Source: Hyphomicrobiales bacterium (GTDB lineage: Bacteria; Pseudomonadota; Alphaproteobacteria; Rhizobiales; Rhizobiaceae). Taken from it: DNA of 64,000 bases. The stretch lies in NCBI GenBank assembly GCA_900489925.1, contig UEHQ01000008.1, forward strand, positions 203,484-267,483, in the 5' to 3' direction. Made by a program: the position numbers and the translations under genes. Below, piece by piece: positions 9,701-17,313 of the stretch. Under the pieces are notes generated by a model, which saw only the letters and a program-made list of their open reading frames with translations, did not search any database and was not told the DNA's origin. Each line of letters begins with the position of its first letter. Position 1 is the stretch's first letter.

Positions 9701-10972
9701 CTCGCTGGCAACGATATTGGCCTCGACCAGCGCATCATAGCGTGCCGCCGACTTGAAAGAGACGGCGCGAGAGAGAACCCGGCCGTCGACCTCGGGCAAT
9801 GCCACGTTCATGCCGAGATCGCGCGCCGAAAGCCCTTGCGAGGAGTTTTCCCAGGCCTCCTTCGAGGATGCGGAAAAGATCGCCTGCAGCACGACGGCAT
9901 CGCTGGCCTCAAGCACGGTCGGCTGCCGCTCCGCACTGGGCGCCGAGACGGCGAAGCCTGTCGTGTTGATGACGACATCGGGCTTGGTGGCCGCGAAGAC
10001 ACTTTCGAGGATGCCCTTGGAGACGGGATCCTTGAGGCTGTAGGCGAAGATCGGCAGCGGCCGGATGCCCTCGGCGATCAACGCCTCGATCAGCGCTTCG
10101 ACGGGTCGCGTTTCGCCGCTCTGCACGAGGGCGCGGTAGAATGAGATGGCGATGGTGGGGCGGTCTGTGACAGCTGGCGTCTCGCCTGTGGAGTTCCCCT
10201 CTGCCCTGCCCGGCAGCTCCTCCACAGTTGGGGAGATTGGCTGGGCTTGCCCGCTCGCTCCAATGTCAACCGTCTGGCGAGGCGACAACGAGGAGTCGAT
10301 CTCCCCCCTTGTTGCGGGGTCCGAAGGACGGGGCGAGACCGTTGGGTCGCCCCTTCGATCCGGCAGGATAGAGGGGGGTAACCCACCCGCCGACAACAAC
10401 CGCCACTCCTCAACCCCAACAACACCCCGCCCCGGCCACCAGATCCCGCCCTTCATCAACGGCGCCGCCGCCTCCGGCTTCTCACCGCCCGACAGCATCG
10501 CCTCGGCATAATCGAGAAACGCATGCGTATTCGCATCGCCCCCCTCGATCAGATAGGCCCAGAGCGCATTCAGATCCTCAAGCGGCACATTCGAAAACGG
10601 CGTCAACCCCGCATCCGGCTTCGAATCGCCCGGCAGCACCGCGATCAGCGCCCCATGCCGCGCGGCAGCCGCATGCAGCGCCTCCAGCGCGTAGTGGAAA
10701 TAGCTGGCGCCGCCCAGCGCCCTCACGATGATCAACTTCGCATGCCGCGCCGTACGCTCCACATAGGCATCGACGGACATAGGATGCTTGAGGCTCATAA
10801 GGCTGGCGATGCGCAGCGACCGTGCATCCGCGCGCCGGCCATGCGCGACAGCCACCGCCGCCAGTTCGGTGTCGGCGGCGGAGAGAAACAGGATGTCGCC
10901 TGGAGACTGACCAAGATCGATCGCCTCCTCGCCATCGCTGATCGTTCCCTGCTGGGCTAGAAGGAGGTGCAT
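6773..10972 (-). CDS. cobN: Cobaltochelatase large subunit CobN, with two in-frame palindromic-repeat insertions
   Basis: A 1399-aa protein of the CobN/magnesium-chelatase H family, the subunit that binds hydrogenobyrinic acid diamide and receives cobalt with CobS and CobT (not in the window). Typical segments include GNGVGLDTPAGTIEVL, HMGKHGNLEWLPGKALAL, AWGTSNMRTGGDDIAQALALIG and DNREHDLLDSDDYYQFEGGM. It is longer than the usual 1250-1280 aa because of two Pro/Gly/Ser-rich inserts, at about residues 195-265 and 815-870, each encoded by a long palindromic DNA repeat read in the same frame (see the repeat entries). Both inserts lie in variable linkers between conserved blocks, and the frame stays open. 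No strong ribosome site is seen before the ATG at 10972. Confidence 0.93.
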   Translation of the reverse strand: MHLLLAQQGTISDGEEAIDLGQSPGDILFLSAADTELAAVAVAHGRRADARSLRIASLMSLKHPMSVDAYVERTARHAKLIIVRALGGASYFHYALEALHAAAARHGALIAVLPGDSKPDAGLTPFSNVPLEDLNALWAYLIEGGDANTHAFLDYAEAMLSGGEKPEAAAPLMKGGIWWPGRGVVGVEEWRLLSAGGLPPSILPDRRGDPTVSPRPSDPATRGEIDSSLSPRQTVDIGASGQAQPISPTVEELPGRAEGNSTGETPAVTDRPTIAISFYRALVQSGETRPVEALIEALIAEGIRPLPIFAYSLKDPVSKGILESVFAATKPDVVINTTGFAVSAPSAERQPTVLEASDAVVLQAIFSASSKEAWENSSQGLSARDLGMNVALPEVDGRVLSRAVSFKSAARYDALVEANIVASEPDAGRMAYTARLAANWARLRHAKPAGRRVALVMANYPNRDGRLGNGVGLDTPAGTIEVLQAMRRAGYPVADIPADGDALMRHIMDGPTNSGRDGKVIRETLSMSRYRDFLATLPKKIQEEIGARWGAPEADPYVVDGVFALPFTRLGDVLVGIQPARGYNIDPKESYHSPDLVPPHGYLAFYAFLRQEFDAHAVIHMGKHGNLEWLPGKALALSESCYPEAILGPLPHLYPFIVNDPGEGTQAKRRTAAVIIDHLTPPLTRAESYGPLKDLEALVDEYYEASGGDPRRIRLLGKQILELVADIGLDQDAGIAKGESESEALKKLDAYLCDLKEMQIRDGLHVFGVSPAGRLLTDLTVALARVPRGLGEGGDRSLQRAIAWDVFGSGGDVVGGIPPSVLPDISPTRGEIDSWPSPKPNNERGASGQPQPISPPVGAMPGRAEGGNAPTNAAFDPLDCDMAAPWTGPRPEILADVSADPWRTQGDTVERIELLAAKFVSGELPCPALWSQTRAVLHDIETRLKPAILACGDAEIEGLLRGLDGRFVPPGPSGAPTRGRPDVLPTGRNFYSVDSRAVPTPAAYELGKKSAELLVRRYVQDHGEWPVSFGLTAWGTSNMRTGGDDIAQALALIGVKPVWDMTSRRVTGYEIIPQALLRRPRVDVTLRISGFFRDAFPEQIALFDKAIRAVGALDEDVEDNPIAARMRGEAARLEEAGLDASQAKRRAGYRIFGSKPGAYGAGLQALIDEKGWERRADLAEAYLVWGSYAYGAGEEGRAERGVFEERLRSIQAVVQNQDNREHDLLDSDDYYQFEGGMAAAAETLGGNRPSIYHNDHSMPEKPVIRSLEEEIARVVRGRVVNPKWIDGVMRHGYKGAFEIAATVDYLFAFAATTGAVGNHHFEAVYQAFVADQRVRDFMIEKNPAAYEEMKQRLLEAIERRLWTPRSNSAQFDLAATDNTHDRSGGADTADRLKIASGEV
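8371..8523. repeat. Palindromic mosaic repeat inserted in frame in cobN (copy 1)
   Basis: A 153-bp imperfect palindrome, exactly 51 codons, inside cobN. The outer arms start TACCCCCCTCTG and end CAGAGGGGGGTA (12-bp perfect, extending to 21 bp with one mismatch). A second inner pair is formed by GGTGGGGAGAT and ATCTCCCCCC. On the cobN strand it reads as PPSVLPD, TRGEIDS, GASGQPQPISPPV, PGRAEG. It resembles rhizobial RIME-type intergenic mosaic elements, but it lies within a coding region. Confidence 0.85.
10194..10380. repeat. Palindromic mosaic repeat inserted in frame in cobN (copy 2)
   Basis: About 187 bp, related to the copy at 8371-8523. It has the same outer arms (CCCCTCTGCCCTGCC near the start, GGCAGGATAGAGGGGGGTA at the end) and the same core AGATTGGCTGGG...TGCCCGCTCGCTCCA. 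It has an extra internal hairpin (GACGGGGCGA / TCGCCCC near 10328-10355). It is read in the same orientation and frame as copy 1, giving PPSILPD, TRGEIDSSLSP, GASGQAQPISPTV, LPGRAEG. Confidence 0.82.
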
Positions 10973-11017
10973 GTCGGTGTGTCTTTGCGGGAAATGTTAA
11001 TTGCAAGGGTGGAGTGC

Positions 11018-11149
11018 GTGGCCCCCTCATCCGCCTGCCGGCACCTTCTCTCCGTCGGGGAGAAGAGACTGGGGGTTGGCCGCTCGCGCCGACCTTCCCT
11101 TCTCCCCCACGGGGAGAAGGTGGCCCGAAGGGTCGGATGAGGGGGCCAC
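11018..11149. repeat. Intergenic palindromic element, RIME-like
   Basis: A 132-bp palindrome between cobN and cobW. The outer arms GTGGCCCCCTCATCCG (11018-11033) and CGGATGAGGGGGCCAC (11134-11149) are perfect 16-bp inverted repeats. Inside are a second pair, CCTTCTC...GGGGAGAAG and CTTCTCCCCCACGGGGAGAAGG, and the word GGCCGCTCGCGCC, similar to the core of the cobN copies. The structure resembles the two-palindrome RIME elements known from Rhizobium. In a cobW-cobN transcript it would form a stable hairpin. Confidence 0.85.
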
Positions 11150-11204
11150 AGGGCACCACTCAAGCAATCTTCAAAATCGCACGCGCCCATTCCAACCATC
11201 AACC

Positions 11205-12251
11205 TTAAACCAGCGCCTCGATCGCCTTGTGCACCGCACCCTCGTCCATCTCATGCAGCCCGATCACCACCAGCCGCGTGCCACGCGCCTCGCCGGCGGC
11301 CCAGGCGCGGTCGAAATAGTGGTCGATACGGCTTCCCACGGCCTGCAGCTGCAGCCGCATCGGCTTGCCGGGAACATCGACGAAGCCCTTGAGACGCAGA
11401 ACGTCGTGCTCGGCGATGATGCCCTTCAGGCTCTCGACGAAGGCCGAGGGATCGGCGATCGGCCCGAGCTCGACGACGAAGCTGTCGAACTCGTCGTGAT
11501 CGTGCGTGCCGTCCTCATGTTCAAGCTCGTGATGGGACTTGCGGTTGCCGATATCCTCCTCGGTGCCGATGCCAAGGCCGAGCAGCACGCTTGCCGGCAC
11601 GTCGCCGTTTTTCGCCTCGATCATCGCGGGCTTGCGCGCCGTGCGCGAAGCAACCTCGTCGCGGACACGGGCAAGGCCGGCGCCGTCGATGAGGTCGGTC
11701 TTATTGAGCACGATCAGGTCGGCGCAGGTGAGCTGGTCCTCGAACAGCTCCTCGATCGGGCTCTCGTGGTCGAGCGTCTCGTCCTCGACACGGCGGGCAT
11801 CGACGGCATCATGATCGTCGGCGAAGCGGCCGGCGGCGACGGCAGCGCTGTCGACCACGGTGATCACGCCATCGACGGTCACCTGCGTGCGGATGTCAGG
11901 CCAGTTGAAGGCGGCGACCAACGGCTGCGGCAGGGCGAGGCCCGAGGTTTCGATGACGATATGGTCAGGCCGGTTCTCGCGTTCCAGAAGCTTGCTCATC
12001 GTCGGAATGAAGTCGTCGGCCACCGTGCAGCAGATGCAGCCATTGGTGAGCTCGATGATATCGTCCTCGGTGCAGTTTTCCGCGCCGCAGCCCTTCAGCA
12101 CCTCGCCATCGACGCCGAGGTCGCCGAACTCGTTGATGATGAGCGCGATCTTCTTGCCGCCCGCATTGGTCAACAGGTTGCGGATCATCGTCGTCTTGCC
12201 GGCGCCGAGGAAGCCGGTAATGACGGTGGCGGGGATCTTCTGCTGGTTCAT
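11205..12251 (-). CDS. cobW: CobW, COG0523-family GTPase / metallochaperone
   Basis: A 348-aa G3E GTPase. The Walker A motif GFLGAGKTT is at about residues 13-21, the metal-binding CxCC motif appears as GCICC near residue 72, and the guanine-specificity NKTD motif is in LIVLNKTDLI. A His/Asp-rich stretch (HHELEHEDGTHDHDEFD) near residue 240 is typical of metal-handling members. CobW is thought to deliver cobalt to the CobNST chelatase. The ATG at 12251 was chosen over an adjacent upstream TTG. It starts 5 bp after the cobP stop, with AAGGG about 6 nt upstream, and precedes cobN with the palindromic element between. Confidence 0.92.
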   Translation of the reverse strand: MNQQKIPATVITGFLGAGKTTMIRNLLTNAGGKKIALIINEFGDLGVDGEVLKGCGAENCTEDDIIELTNGCICCTVADDFIPTMSKLLERENRPDHIVIETSGLALPQPLVAAFNWPDIRTQVTVDGVITVVDSAAVAAGRFADDHDAVDARRVEDETLDHESPIEELFEDQLTCADLIVLNKTDLIDGAGLARVRDEVASRTARKPAMIEAKNGDVPASVLLGLGIGTEEDIGNRKSHHELEHEDGTHDHDEFDSFVVELGPIADPSAFVESLKGIIAEHDVLRLKGFVDVPGKPMRLQLQAVGSRIDHYFDRAWAAGEARGTRLVVIGLHEMDEGAVHKAIEALV

Positions 12252-12255
12252 CAAT

Positions 12256-12774
12256 TCAACCCTTCATTTTCAGCGGCAGTCCCGCCGCGATAAAATACAC
12301 ATCCACGGCGACCGCCGCGATCATCTGGTGCAGCCGTCCGGCATAGTCGCGAAATTCGCGCGCCATGCGGTTCTCCGGCACGATGCCGAGGCCGACTTCA
12401 TTGGAAACGATGACGAGGTGCGCCTTCACCTTCGGCAGAAAGCCGGCCAGTGCCGCGAATTCCGCCGCCATGTCGCGCTCCTCCATCATCAGATTGGTCA
12501 CCCACAGCGTCAGGCAATCGACAAGCACCGCCCGCCCCTCGCCATCGATCGCAGCAAGCCGGCCGACGAGCTCGAGCGGTTCCTCATACGTGGTCCAAAG
12601 ATCACCGCGATCGGCCTTGTGCTGATCAATCCGCGCGCGCATCTCCTCGTCCCAGGCGCGGCCGGTGGCGATGTAATGGCGCTCAAGGCCGCTGTCGATG
12701 ACGAGCTGTTCGGCAAAGCGCGACTTTCCGGAGCGGGCGCCGCCGAGAACAAGCGTAGAGGATGCGGTCGTCAT
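12256..12774 (-). CDS. cobP: Adenosylcobinamide kinase / adenosylcobinamide-phosphate guanylyltransferase
   Basis: A 172-aa bifunctional CobP/CobU enzyme. It phosphorylates adenosylcobinamide and transfers GMP from GTP, in nucleotide-loop assembly. The P-loop [17 protein letters not shown] is at residues 9-25, the [11 protein letters not shown] block follows, the guanylylated His lies in IDQHKADR near residue 50, and [13 protein letters not shown] lies mid-protein. Its ATG at 12774 overlaps the stop of a short leader ORF (ATGA) and lies about 130 bp below the B12 riboswitch, so it should be B12-repressed. It heads the cobP-cobW-cobN-cobO-eamA operon. Confidence 0.93.
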   Translation of the reverse strand: MTTASSTLVLGGARSGKSRFAEQLVIDSGLERHYIATGRAWDEEMRARIDQHKADRGDLWTTYEEPLELVGRLAAIDGEGRAVLVDCLTLWVTNLMMEERDMAAEFAALAGFLPKVKAHLVIVSNEVGLGIVPENRMAREFRDYAGRLHQMIAAVAVDVYFIAAGLPLKMKG

Positions 12775-12839
12775 GCGTGGACGACTTCATAGGAGTGCGT
12801 CCGGCCTGACGCCGACGCCATAATCTCATTGTCTGCCAT
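12771..12839 (-). CDS. Putative 22-aa leader peptide between the B12 riboswitch and cobP
   Basis: A short frame from the ATG at 12839 with a strong ribosome site (GGAGG, 5 nt upstream). It encodes 22 residues beginning [14 protein letters not shown] and ending YEVVHA, and stops in an ATGA overlap with the cobP ATG. Placement below the riboswitch and coupling to cobP suggest it is translated and sets cobP initiation. No family is recognised; function is inferred from position only. Confidence 0.5.
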   Translation of the reverse strand: MADNEIMASASGRTHSYEVVHA

Positions 12840-12900
12840 GACAACCTCCGTGCTGGCATTGGGCACACTTGCCCAGGGGTGGGCTTTGCGCCCGGCACGA

Positions 12901-13235
12901 TTGGCAGGTCTCCTGGCTCGCGGGTGCAGGCGACGATCGGGATAGCCACGCAGGCCATCGCGATAGTGCCATCGGTTCTTCCTCGCCTTCCCGGCTGCAA
13001 TCATGAAAAGGCGGACGATTCGTAGATTTGGAGGCGTCCAACCCCGGTTGATCATGGCTTGCATTGCCAGTGGCTTTTCCGCCGCCTTCAGCCTCTTGCC
13101 CGCCTGCACCACGCAGGCAGCCGACAAGGTACGTCCGACGCCGGATGGAAGACCCTGACCGCTCTACAGTCGCGGGGTCGGCTGCGATGAAGGCGCCCTG
13201 GTTGGGTCCACCCCGTCACATTCCCTTTTCATCCG
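12901..13235 (-). promoter_or_regulatory. Cobalamin (B12) riboswitch controlling cobP-cobW-cobN-cobO
   Basis: Read on the minus strand, the region shows in order: AAAAGGGAATGTGACGGGG (about 13229-13211), GACCCCGCGACTGTAGAGCGG, a GCCACTGGCAATGCAAGCC element, GGGAAGGCG, and finally the B12 box GAGCCAGGAGACCTGCC (about 12917-12901). These match the conserved blocks of cobalamin riboswitches in the right order, and they lie upstream of cobP on the same strand. Binding of adenosylcobalamin is expected to block expression of the downstream cob genes. The boundaries are approximate. Confidence 0.9.
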
Positions 13236-13524
13236 CACCGCTTTTGGCGATCCGGAACCATCCGTTATCGGATTCATGGTTAGGCAAGGCCGGGTATGAA
13301 GTCAATCGACTTGGGCCCGGCCATGGCAGAACACTATTGAGTTCAACACGCCTTATAGACGACATACCCTACCATATTTATCGTCTTTTATCAGTCACTT
13401 ACGTCATAAATAATTGTTGTATCCGCCGGCCTTTTGCCGCATTTGCATCGCAAGCGCATCCCCAAGCCACGTCGGCACCCTTCACGGCCCTTGACCGGAC
13501 CTTTACCCGCCTAGTTTCCTTGTC

Positions 13525-15315
13525 ATGCTTCTGAAAATAGATACCCGCCGGCTCGGCCCACTTCACACCCTGTTGGATGTGGGACGCATGCGTGCCCTCC
13601 TCAGACGCAGCGAAATGGGCATGGTGCTCGCAGGCGCGATTGTCGGCGTCACGTCGGGCCTTGCCGTCACGGCGATGAGCTTGATCTCCAAAGAGATGCA
13701 CAGCCTCATCTTCGGCATCAGCGAGGTCGAGCGGCTGAGTTCGTCGCAGATCGAGAACAAGTTTCTTCTGCTGGCCGCGCCCGTCGTCGGCGGCATTCTG
13801 CTCGGCCTGCTGATGTTCATTTTGGCGAAGACGCGCAAGAAGCCGATGGTCGACCCGATCGAGGCAAATGCCTTGCATGGCGGTCGCCTGTCGCTGACCG
13901 ATAGTATCCTGGTTGCGGTGCAAAACCTGATTTCAAACGGCTTCGGCGCCTCCGTTGGACTGGAGGCCGGCTATACACAGCTGGCATCCGGTATCGCGTC
14001 GAAGCTCGGGCTGAAGCTTCAGCTGCGTCGGTCCGATTTGCGGGTGCTCGTCGGCTGCGGCGCCGCCGGCGCCATCGCAGCCGCTTTCAATGCACCGCTG
14101 ACGGGCGCGTTCTACGCATTCGAGCTCATCATCGGCACCTACACCATCGTCTCGCTGACGCCGGTGGTCGTGTCCGCGATCGTCTCCACCACGCTGGCTC
14201 GATTTCTCGCCGGCAGTGATTTCCTCATTGACGTCGGTCAGTTCGGCACGGTCATGCCGGCCGATTATGTTCCGGCGGTGCTGCTCGGCGCCTTCTGCGC
14301 CGGCGTCGGCATCCTGATCATGCAGGGCGTCGCCTTCATCGAGGAGACGGCGCGCAGGAGCTCCATCGCCCCTCCTTTACGCCCGGCGCTCGGCGGCATT
14401 GTCGTCGGCCTTCTCGCGCTGGTTACGCCGCAGGTCCTCTCGGCCGGCCATGGGGCACTGCATCTCAACCTTGGCAGGGACGTCGCCATTCCGGTGCTGA
14501 TCGGCCTGTTTCTACTGAAATCCTTTGCCTCCGCGATCTCAATCGGCTCGGGCTTCAGAGGTGGCTTGTTCTTCGCGTCGCTCTTCATGGGGGCTCTGCT
14601 CGGAAAGCTGTTTGCCTACTCGGCCCCCTACTTCGCCCATGCGACGCTCACGCCGGTGATCTACGCGGTTGTCGGCATGAGCTCGCTTGCCGTCGCAGTC
14701 ATTGGCGGCCCGCTGACCATGACGTTTCTCGCACTGGAAATAACCGGCGACTTTCCGATCACGGTTCTCGTCCTCGCCGCCGTCATTACGTCTTCGCTGG
14801 TCGTGCGCAGCACCTTCGGCTACTCGTTCGCTACGTGGCGCTTCCATCTTCGCGGCGAAAGCATCCGCAGTGCTCATGACGTCGGCTGGATCCGCAATCT
14901 TACGGTCGACAGGCTCATGCGTGCCGACGTCAAGACCGCGAAGCCCGGCATCTCGGTCGAAGAGTTCCGCAGCCTCTTCCCCATCGGCTCCGCGCAGCGC
15001 GTGGTTCTTGTCGATGACAACGGAAAATACGCAGGCCTTGTTCTGGTGCCGGAGATCTACGCCAACCTCACCGACACGGATGACGAGAGCAAGGGTCTGG
15101 ACGAGTTCATTCGATACAAAAACGACTTCCTGCAGCCGCAGATGAACGCCAAGCAGGCGGCCGCCATTTTCGACAAGACGGAAAGCGAAGCGCTTGCCGT
15201 CGTCAACAATCTGGTCGAGCGAAAAGTCGTGGGGCAGCTCAGCGAAGCCCACACGCTGCGTCGCTACAGTGAAGAACTCGATCGCCGCCGCCGGGAGATC
15301 TCGGGCGAGATCTAG
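13525..15315 (+). CDS. ClC-type chloride channel/antiporter with C-terminal CBS region
   Basis: A 596-aa voltage-gated chloride channel family protein. About ten or more hydrophobic segments fill residues 30-420. Signature regions are NGFGASVGLEAGY (the gating-glutamate segment; canonical is GREGP, so this is a variant), AAAFNAPLTGAFYAFE and IGSGFRGGLFFASLFMG. The last 160 residues (DVGWIRNLTVDRLM... onward) form a CBS-domain pair. It diverges from the riboswitch operon with about 290 bp between, and converges on cobQ, sharing the CTAG that holds both stop codons. Physiological ion and coupling cannot be inferred. Confidence 0.88.
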   Translation: MLLKIDTRRLGPLHTLLDVGRMRALLRRSEMGMVLAGAIVGVTSGLAVTAMSLISKEMHSLIFGISEVERLSSSQIENKFLLLAAPVVGGILLGLLMFILAKTRKKPMVDPIEANALHGGRLSLTDSILVAVQNLISNGFGASVGLEAGYTQLASGIASKLGLKLQLRRSDLRVLVGCGAAGAIAAAFNAPLTGAFYAFELIIGTYTIVSLTPVVVSAIVSTTLARFLAGSDFLIDVGQFGTVMPADYVPAVLLGAFCAGVGILIMQGVAFIEETARRSSIAPPLRPALGGIVVGLLALVTPQVLSAGHGALHLNLGRDVAIPVLIGLFLLKSFASAISIGSGFRGGLFFASLFMGALLGKLFAYSAPYFAHATLTPVIYAVVGMSSLAVAVIGGPLTMTFLALEITGDFPITVLVLAAVITSSLVVRSTFGYSFATWRFHLRGESIRSAHDVGWIRNLTVDRLMRADVKTAKPGISVEEFRSLFPIGSAQRVVLVDDNGKYAGLVLVPEIYANLTDTDDESKGLDEFIRYKNDFLQPQMNAKQAAAIFDKTESEALAVVNNLVERKVVGQLSEAHTLRRYSEELDRRRREISGEI

Positions 15316-16766
15316 CCGAGCAATTCGCCGAGCCAGCGGGCATCGAGATGGGTTTCGAGCTCGGCGGCAATCTCGTCCAGCGCAAGCTCGACACCGGCGC
15401 GGTAATTGCGCATCTCGCCCTTGAGGCCGAAGCTCTGCAACAGCCGCGAGCGATAGGCGTCGCTCGCGAAGAGCCCGTGCAGATAGGTCCCCATGATCCG
15501 GCCGTCTCCCGACATCGCGCCATCAGGCATCCCGTCAACGATCGCAAAGGGCCGGTTGCAGTCCACGCCCCGGGTGACGCCGAGATGAATCTGATAGCCT
15601 GAAAGCGGATCCCCATGTTCGACGGATGACGCAACACTGTTGCGAACCGTCTTCTCCGGTGCCATCACCGTTTCGATGTCGAGCAATGCCAGGCCATCGG
15701 TCTCGACGGCGCTGCCCTCGATCCCCTCGGGGTCATGCACCTTGCGGCCAAGCATCTGGTAGCCGCCGCAAACGCCGATGACACGACCGCCGCGCCTGAC
15801 ATGAGCTGCCAGATCGGCATCCCACCCGGCCGACCTCAGGTCAGCGAGATCAGCCACCGTCGACTTGGACCCCGGAAGAATGATCAGCTGGGCATCGGCC
15901 GGTATCCGCTCGCCTTGCCGCACGAAGACCAGCTCGACATCAGGCTCCGCCTTGAGTGGATCGAGATCATCGAAGTTGGCAATCCTCGAGAGAACGGGCA
16001 CTGCAATCCTGAGCGCCCCGGCCTCGCCGCGAGCGAGACGCTCCAGCGCAACCGAATCTTCTGCGGGCAGACGTGACGCCGCCTTGAGCCATGGCACCAC
16101 GCCGAAGCAGGGCCAGCCGGTGAAGCGATCGACCGCCGCAATCCCGTCGTCGAAAAGCGAGACGTCGCCCCGGAACTTGTTGATGATATATCCCGAGATC
16201 GCGGCGCGATCATCCTCACCGAGGATGGCGTGCGTGCCGACCAGCGATGCAATCACGCCACCACGGTCGATGTCACCGACGAGAACGACCGGAACTCCGG
16301 CGCGCGTCGCAAAGCCCATGTTGGCGATATCTCCGGCGCGCAGATTGATTTCGGCCGGCGATCCCGCCCCTTCGACGACAACCAGGTCAGCCCCTGTCGA
16401 AACCTGCGAAAAGCTCTCCAGCACGTAGTCCAGCAGCTGTGGCTTCAGCCTTTGATAATCACGCGCCTTTGCCTGCCCCCATACCTTTCCCTGGACGATG
16501 ATCTGGCTGCCGTTCTCCGACTGCGGCTTCAGCAGAATGGGGTTCATGTGCACGGAGGAAGGGACGCGCGCCGCCATCGATTGCAGCCACTGCGCCCGGC
16601 CGATCTCGCCGCCATCGTCCGCAACGGCGGCATTGTTCGACATGTTCTGCGGCTTGAAGGGACGCACCGAAAGACCGCGGTTGGCCGCCAGCCGGCAAAG
16701 TCCCGCCACCAGCACTGTCTTTCCGACATCGGAGCCGGTTCCTTGCAGCATGATGGCTTTGGTCAT
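15312..16766 (-). CDS. cobQ: Cobyric acid synthase (amidating four side chains)
   Basis: A 484-aa glutamine-dependent amidotransferase acting at carboxyls b, d, e and g of adenosylcobyrinic acid a,c-diamide. The N-terminal ATPase domain opens MLQGTGSDVGKTVLVAGLCR; the C-terminal amidotransferase domain has its nucleophile Cys in GVCGGYQMLG near residue 330 and the His in MGTYLHGLF near residue 428. It is transcribed away from the OpuAC gene and ends tail-to-tail with the ClC gene. No riboswitch was recognised in the 540 bp upstream. Confidence 0.93.
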   Translation of the reverse strand: MTKAIMLQGTGSDVGKTVLVAGLCRLAANRGLSVRPFKPQNMSNNAAVADDGGEIGRAQWLQSMAARVPSSVHMNPILLKPQSENGSQIIVQGKVWGQAKARDYQRLKPQLLDYVLESFSQVSTGADLVVVEGAGSPAEINLRAGDIANMGFATRAGVPVVLVGDIDRGGVIASLVGTHAILGEDDRAAISGYIINKFRGDVSLFDDGIAAVDRFTGWPCFGVVPWLKAASRLPAEDSVALERLARGEAGALRIAVPVLSRIANFDDLDPLKAEPDVELVFVRQGERIPADAQLIILPGSKSTVADLADLRSAGWDADLAAHVRRGGRVIGVCGGYQMLGRKVHDPEGIEGSAVETDGLALLDIETVMAPEKTVRNSVASSVEHGDPLSGYQIHLGVTRGVDCNRPFAIVDGMPDGAMSGDGRIMGTYLHGLFASDAYRSRLLQSFGLKGEMRNYRAGVELALDEIAAELETHLDARWLGELLG

Positions 16767-16846
16767 TGTCGTGAAGCTCCGGCACCCGTCGCTACGGCCT
16801 ACAAGCGGCGTTCGCCAAGGTCAATCACGGCCGCCCAAAATGCGAA

Positions 16847-16879
16847 AGCCGCGCTGGCCATCTGTGGCCGCGCGGCTTG
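16847..16879. repeat. Strong inverted repeat upstream of cobQ
   Basis: Arms AAGCCGCGC and GCGCGGCTT, with an inner GGCC/GGCC pair and a 6-nt loop, form a 13-bp stem with one bulge about 80 bp upstream of the cobQ start. There is no T-tract on either side, so it is not a classic terminator. It could be a 5'-UTR structure or a protein site. Confidence 0.45.
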
Positions 16880-17313
16880 CCGAAATACGCTGGCGCTTGC
16901 GTCCATACACGACGAAGCTCACGTTCTCCGGGACGCATTACCTGATCCGGAGAAGCAGCGGTTGTCCCCCGCCACGCAACGATTGATAGCGCCACATTCT
17001 TACCGGAGAGTTAGTGAGCCATTAAGCAAAGATGAATTTCGGCACTTTTTTGGTTTTTTGTCTCCTTGCGAGGCCGAGGAGACCTGGGGGAGCCGTGGCC
17101 GACTGTCGAGTGCGCAGTCATTAACTATTTTAAATCAGCCGCTTAGATTCGACGTCCGCCCACGATAAGACCGTTGATTTCCCGGGCCGAACGCGTAGGC
17201 TTCATTTCAAGGCGTCAGGATCGGCGCCAGGGGAAAGCCATGAACGAACGCGGTGCATCTGCTATCTGCAGATGCGGCCCGGGTCGATGGCAACGCCAAA
17301 ATGGGAACGTAAG
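16880..17313. other. Intergenic region between divergent cobQ and the OpuAC gene
   Basis: No convincing gene or RNA is seen. It holds an inverted repeat GTCTCCT...GAGGAGAC (about 17059-17083) preceded on the plus strand by T-runs, and AT-rich promoter-like sequence around 17118-17140. It must contain the promoters of both flanking genes. Confidence 0.4.

Noticed and set aside
16767..17000. Second B12 riboswitch upstream of cobQ
   Set aside because: No B12 box (GCCAGGAGACCTGCC-like) or ordered riboswitch blocks were found on the minus strand there.
17040..17090. Intrinsic terminator at the T-runs upstream of the OpuAC gene
   Set aside because: The T-rich tracts precede the hairpin on the plus strand and become A-runs after it on the minus strand, so neither orientation gives hairpin followed by U-tract.
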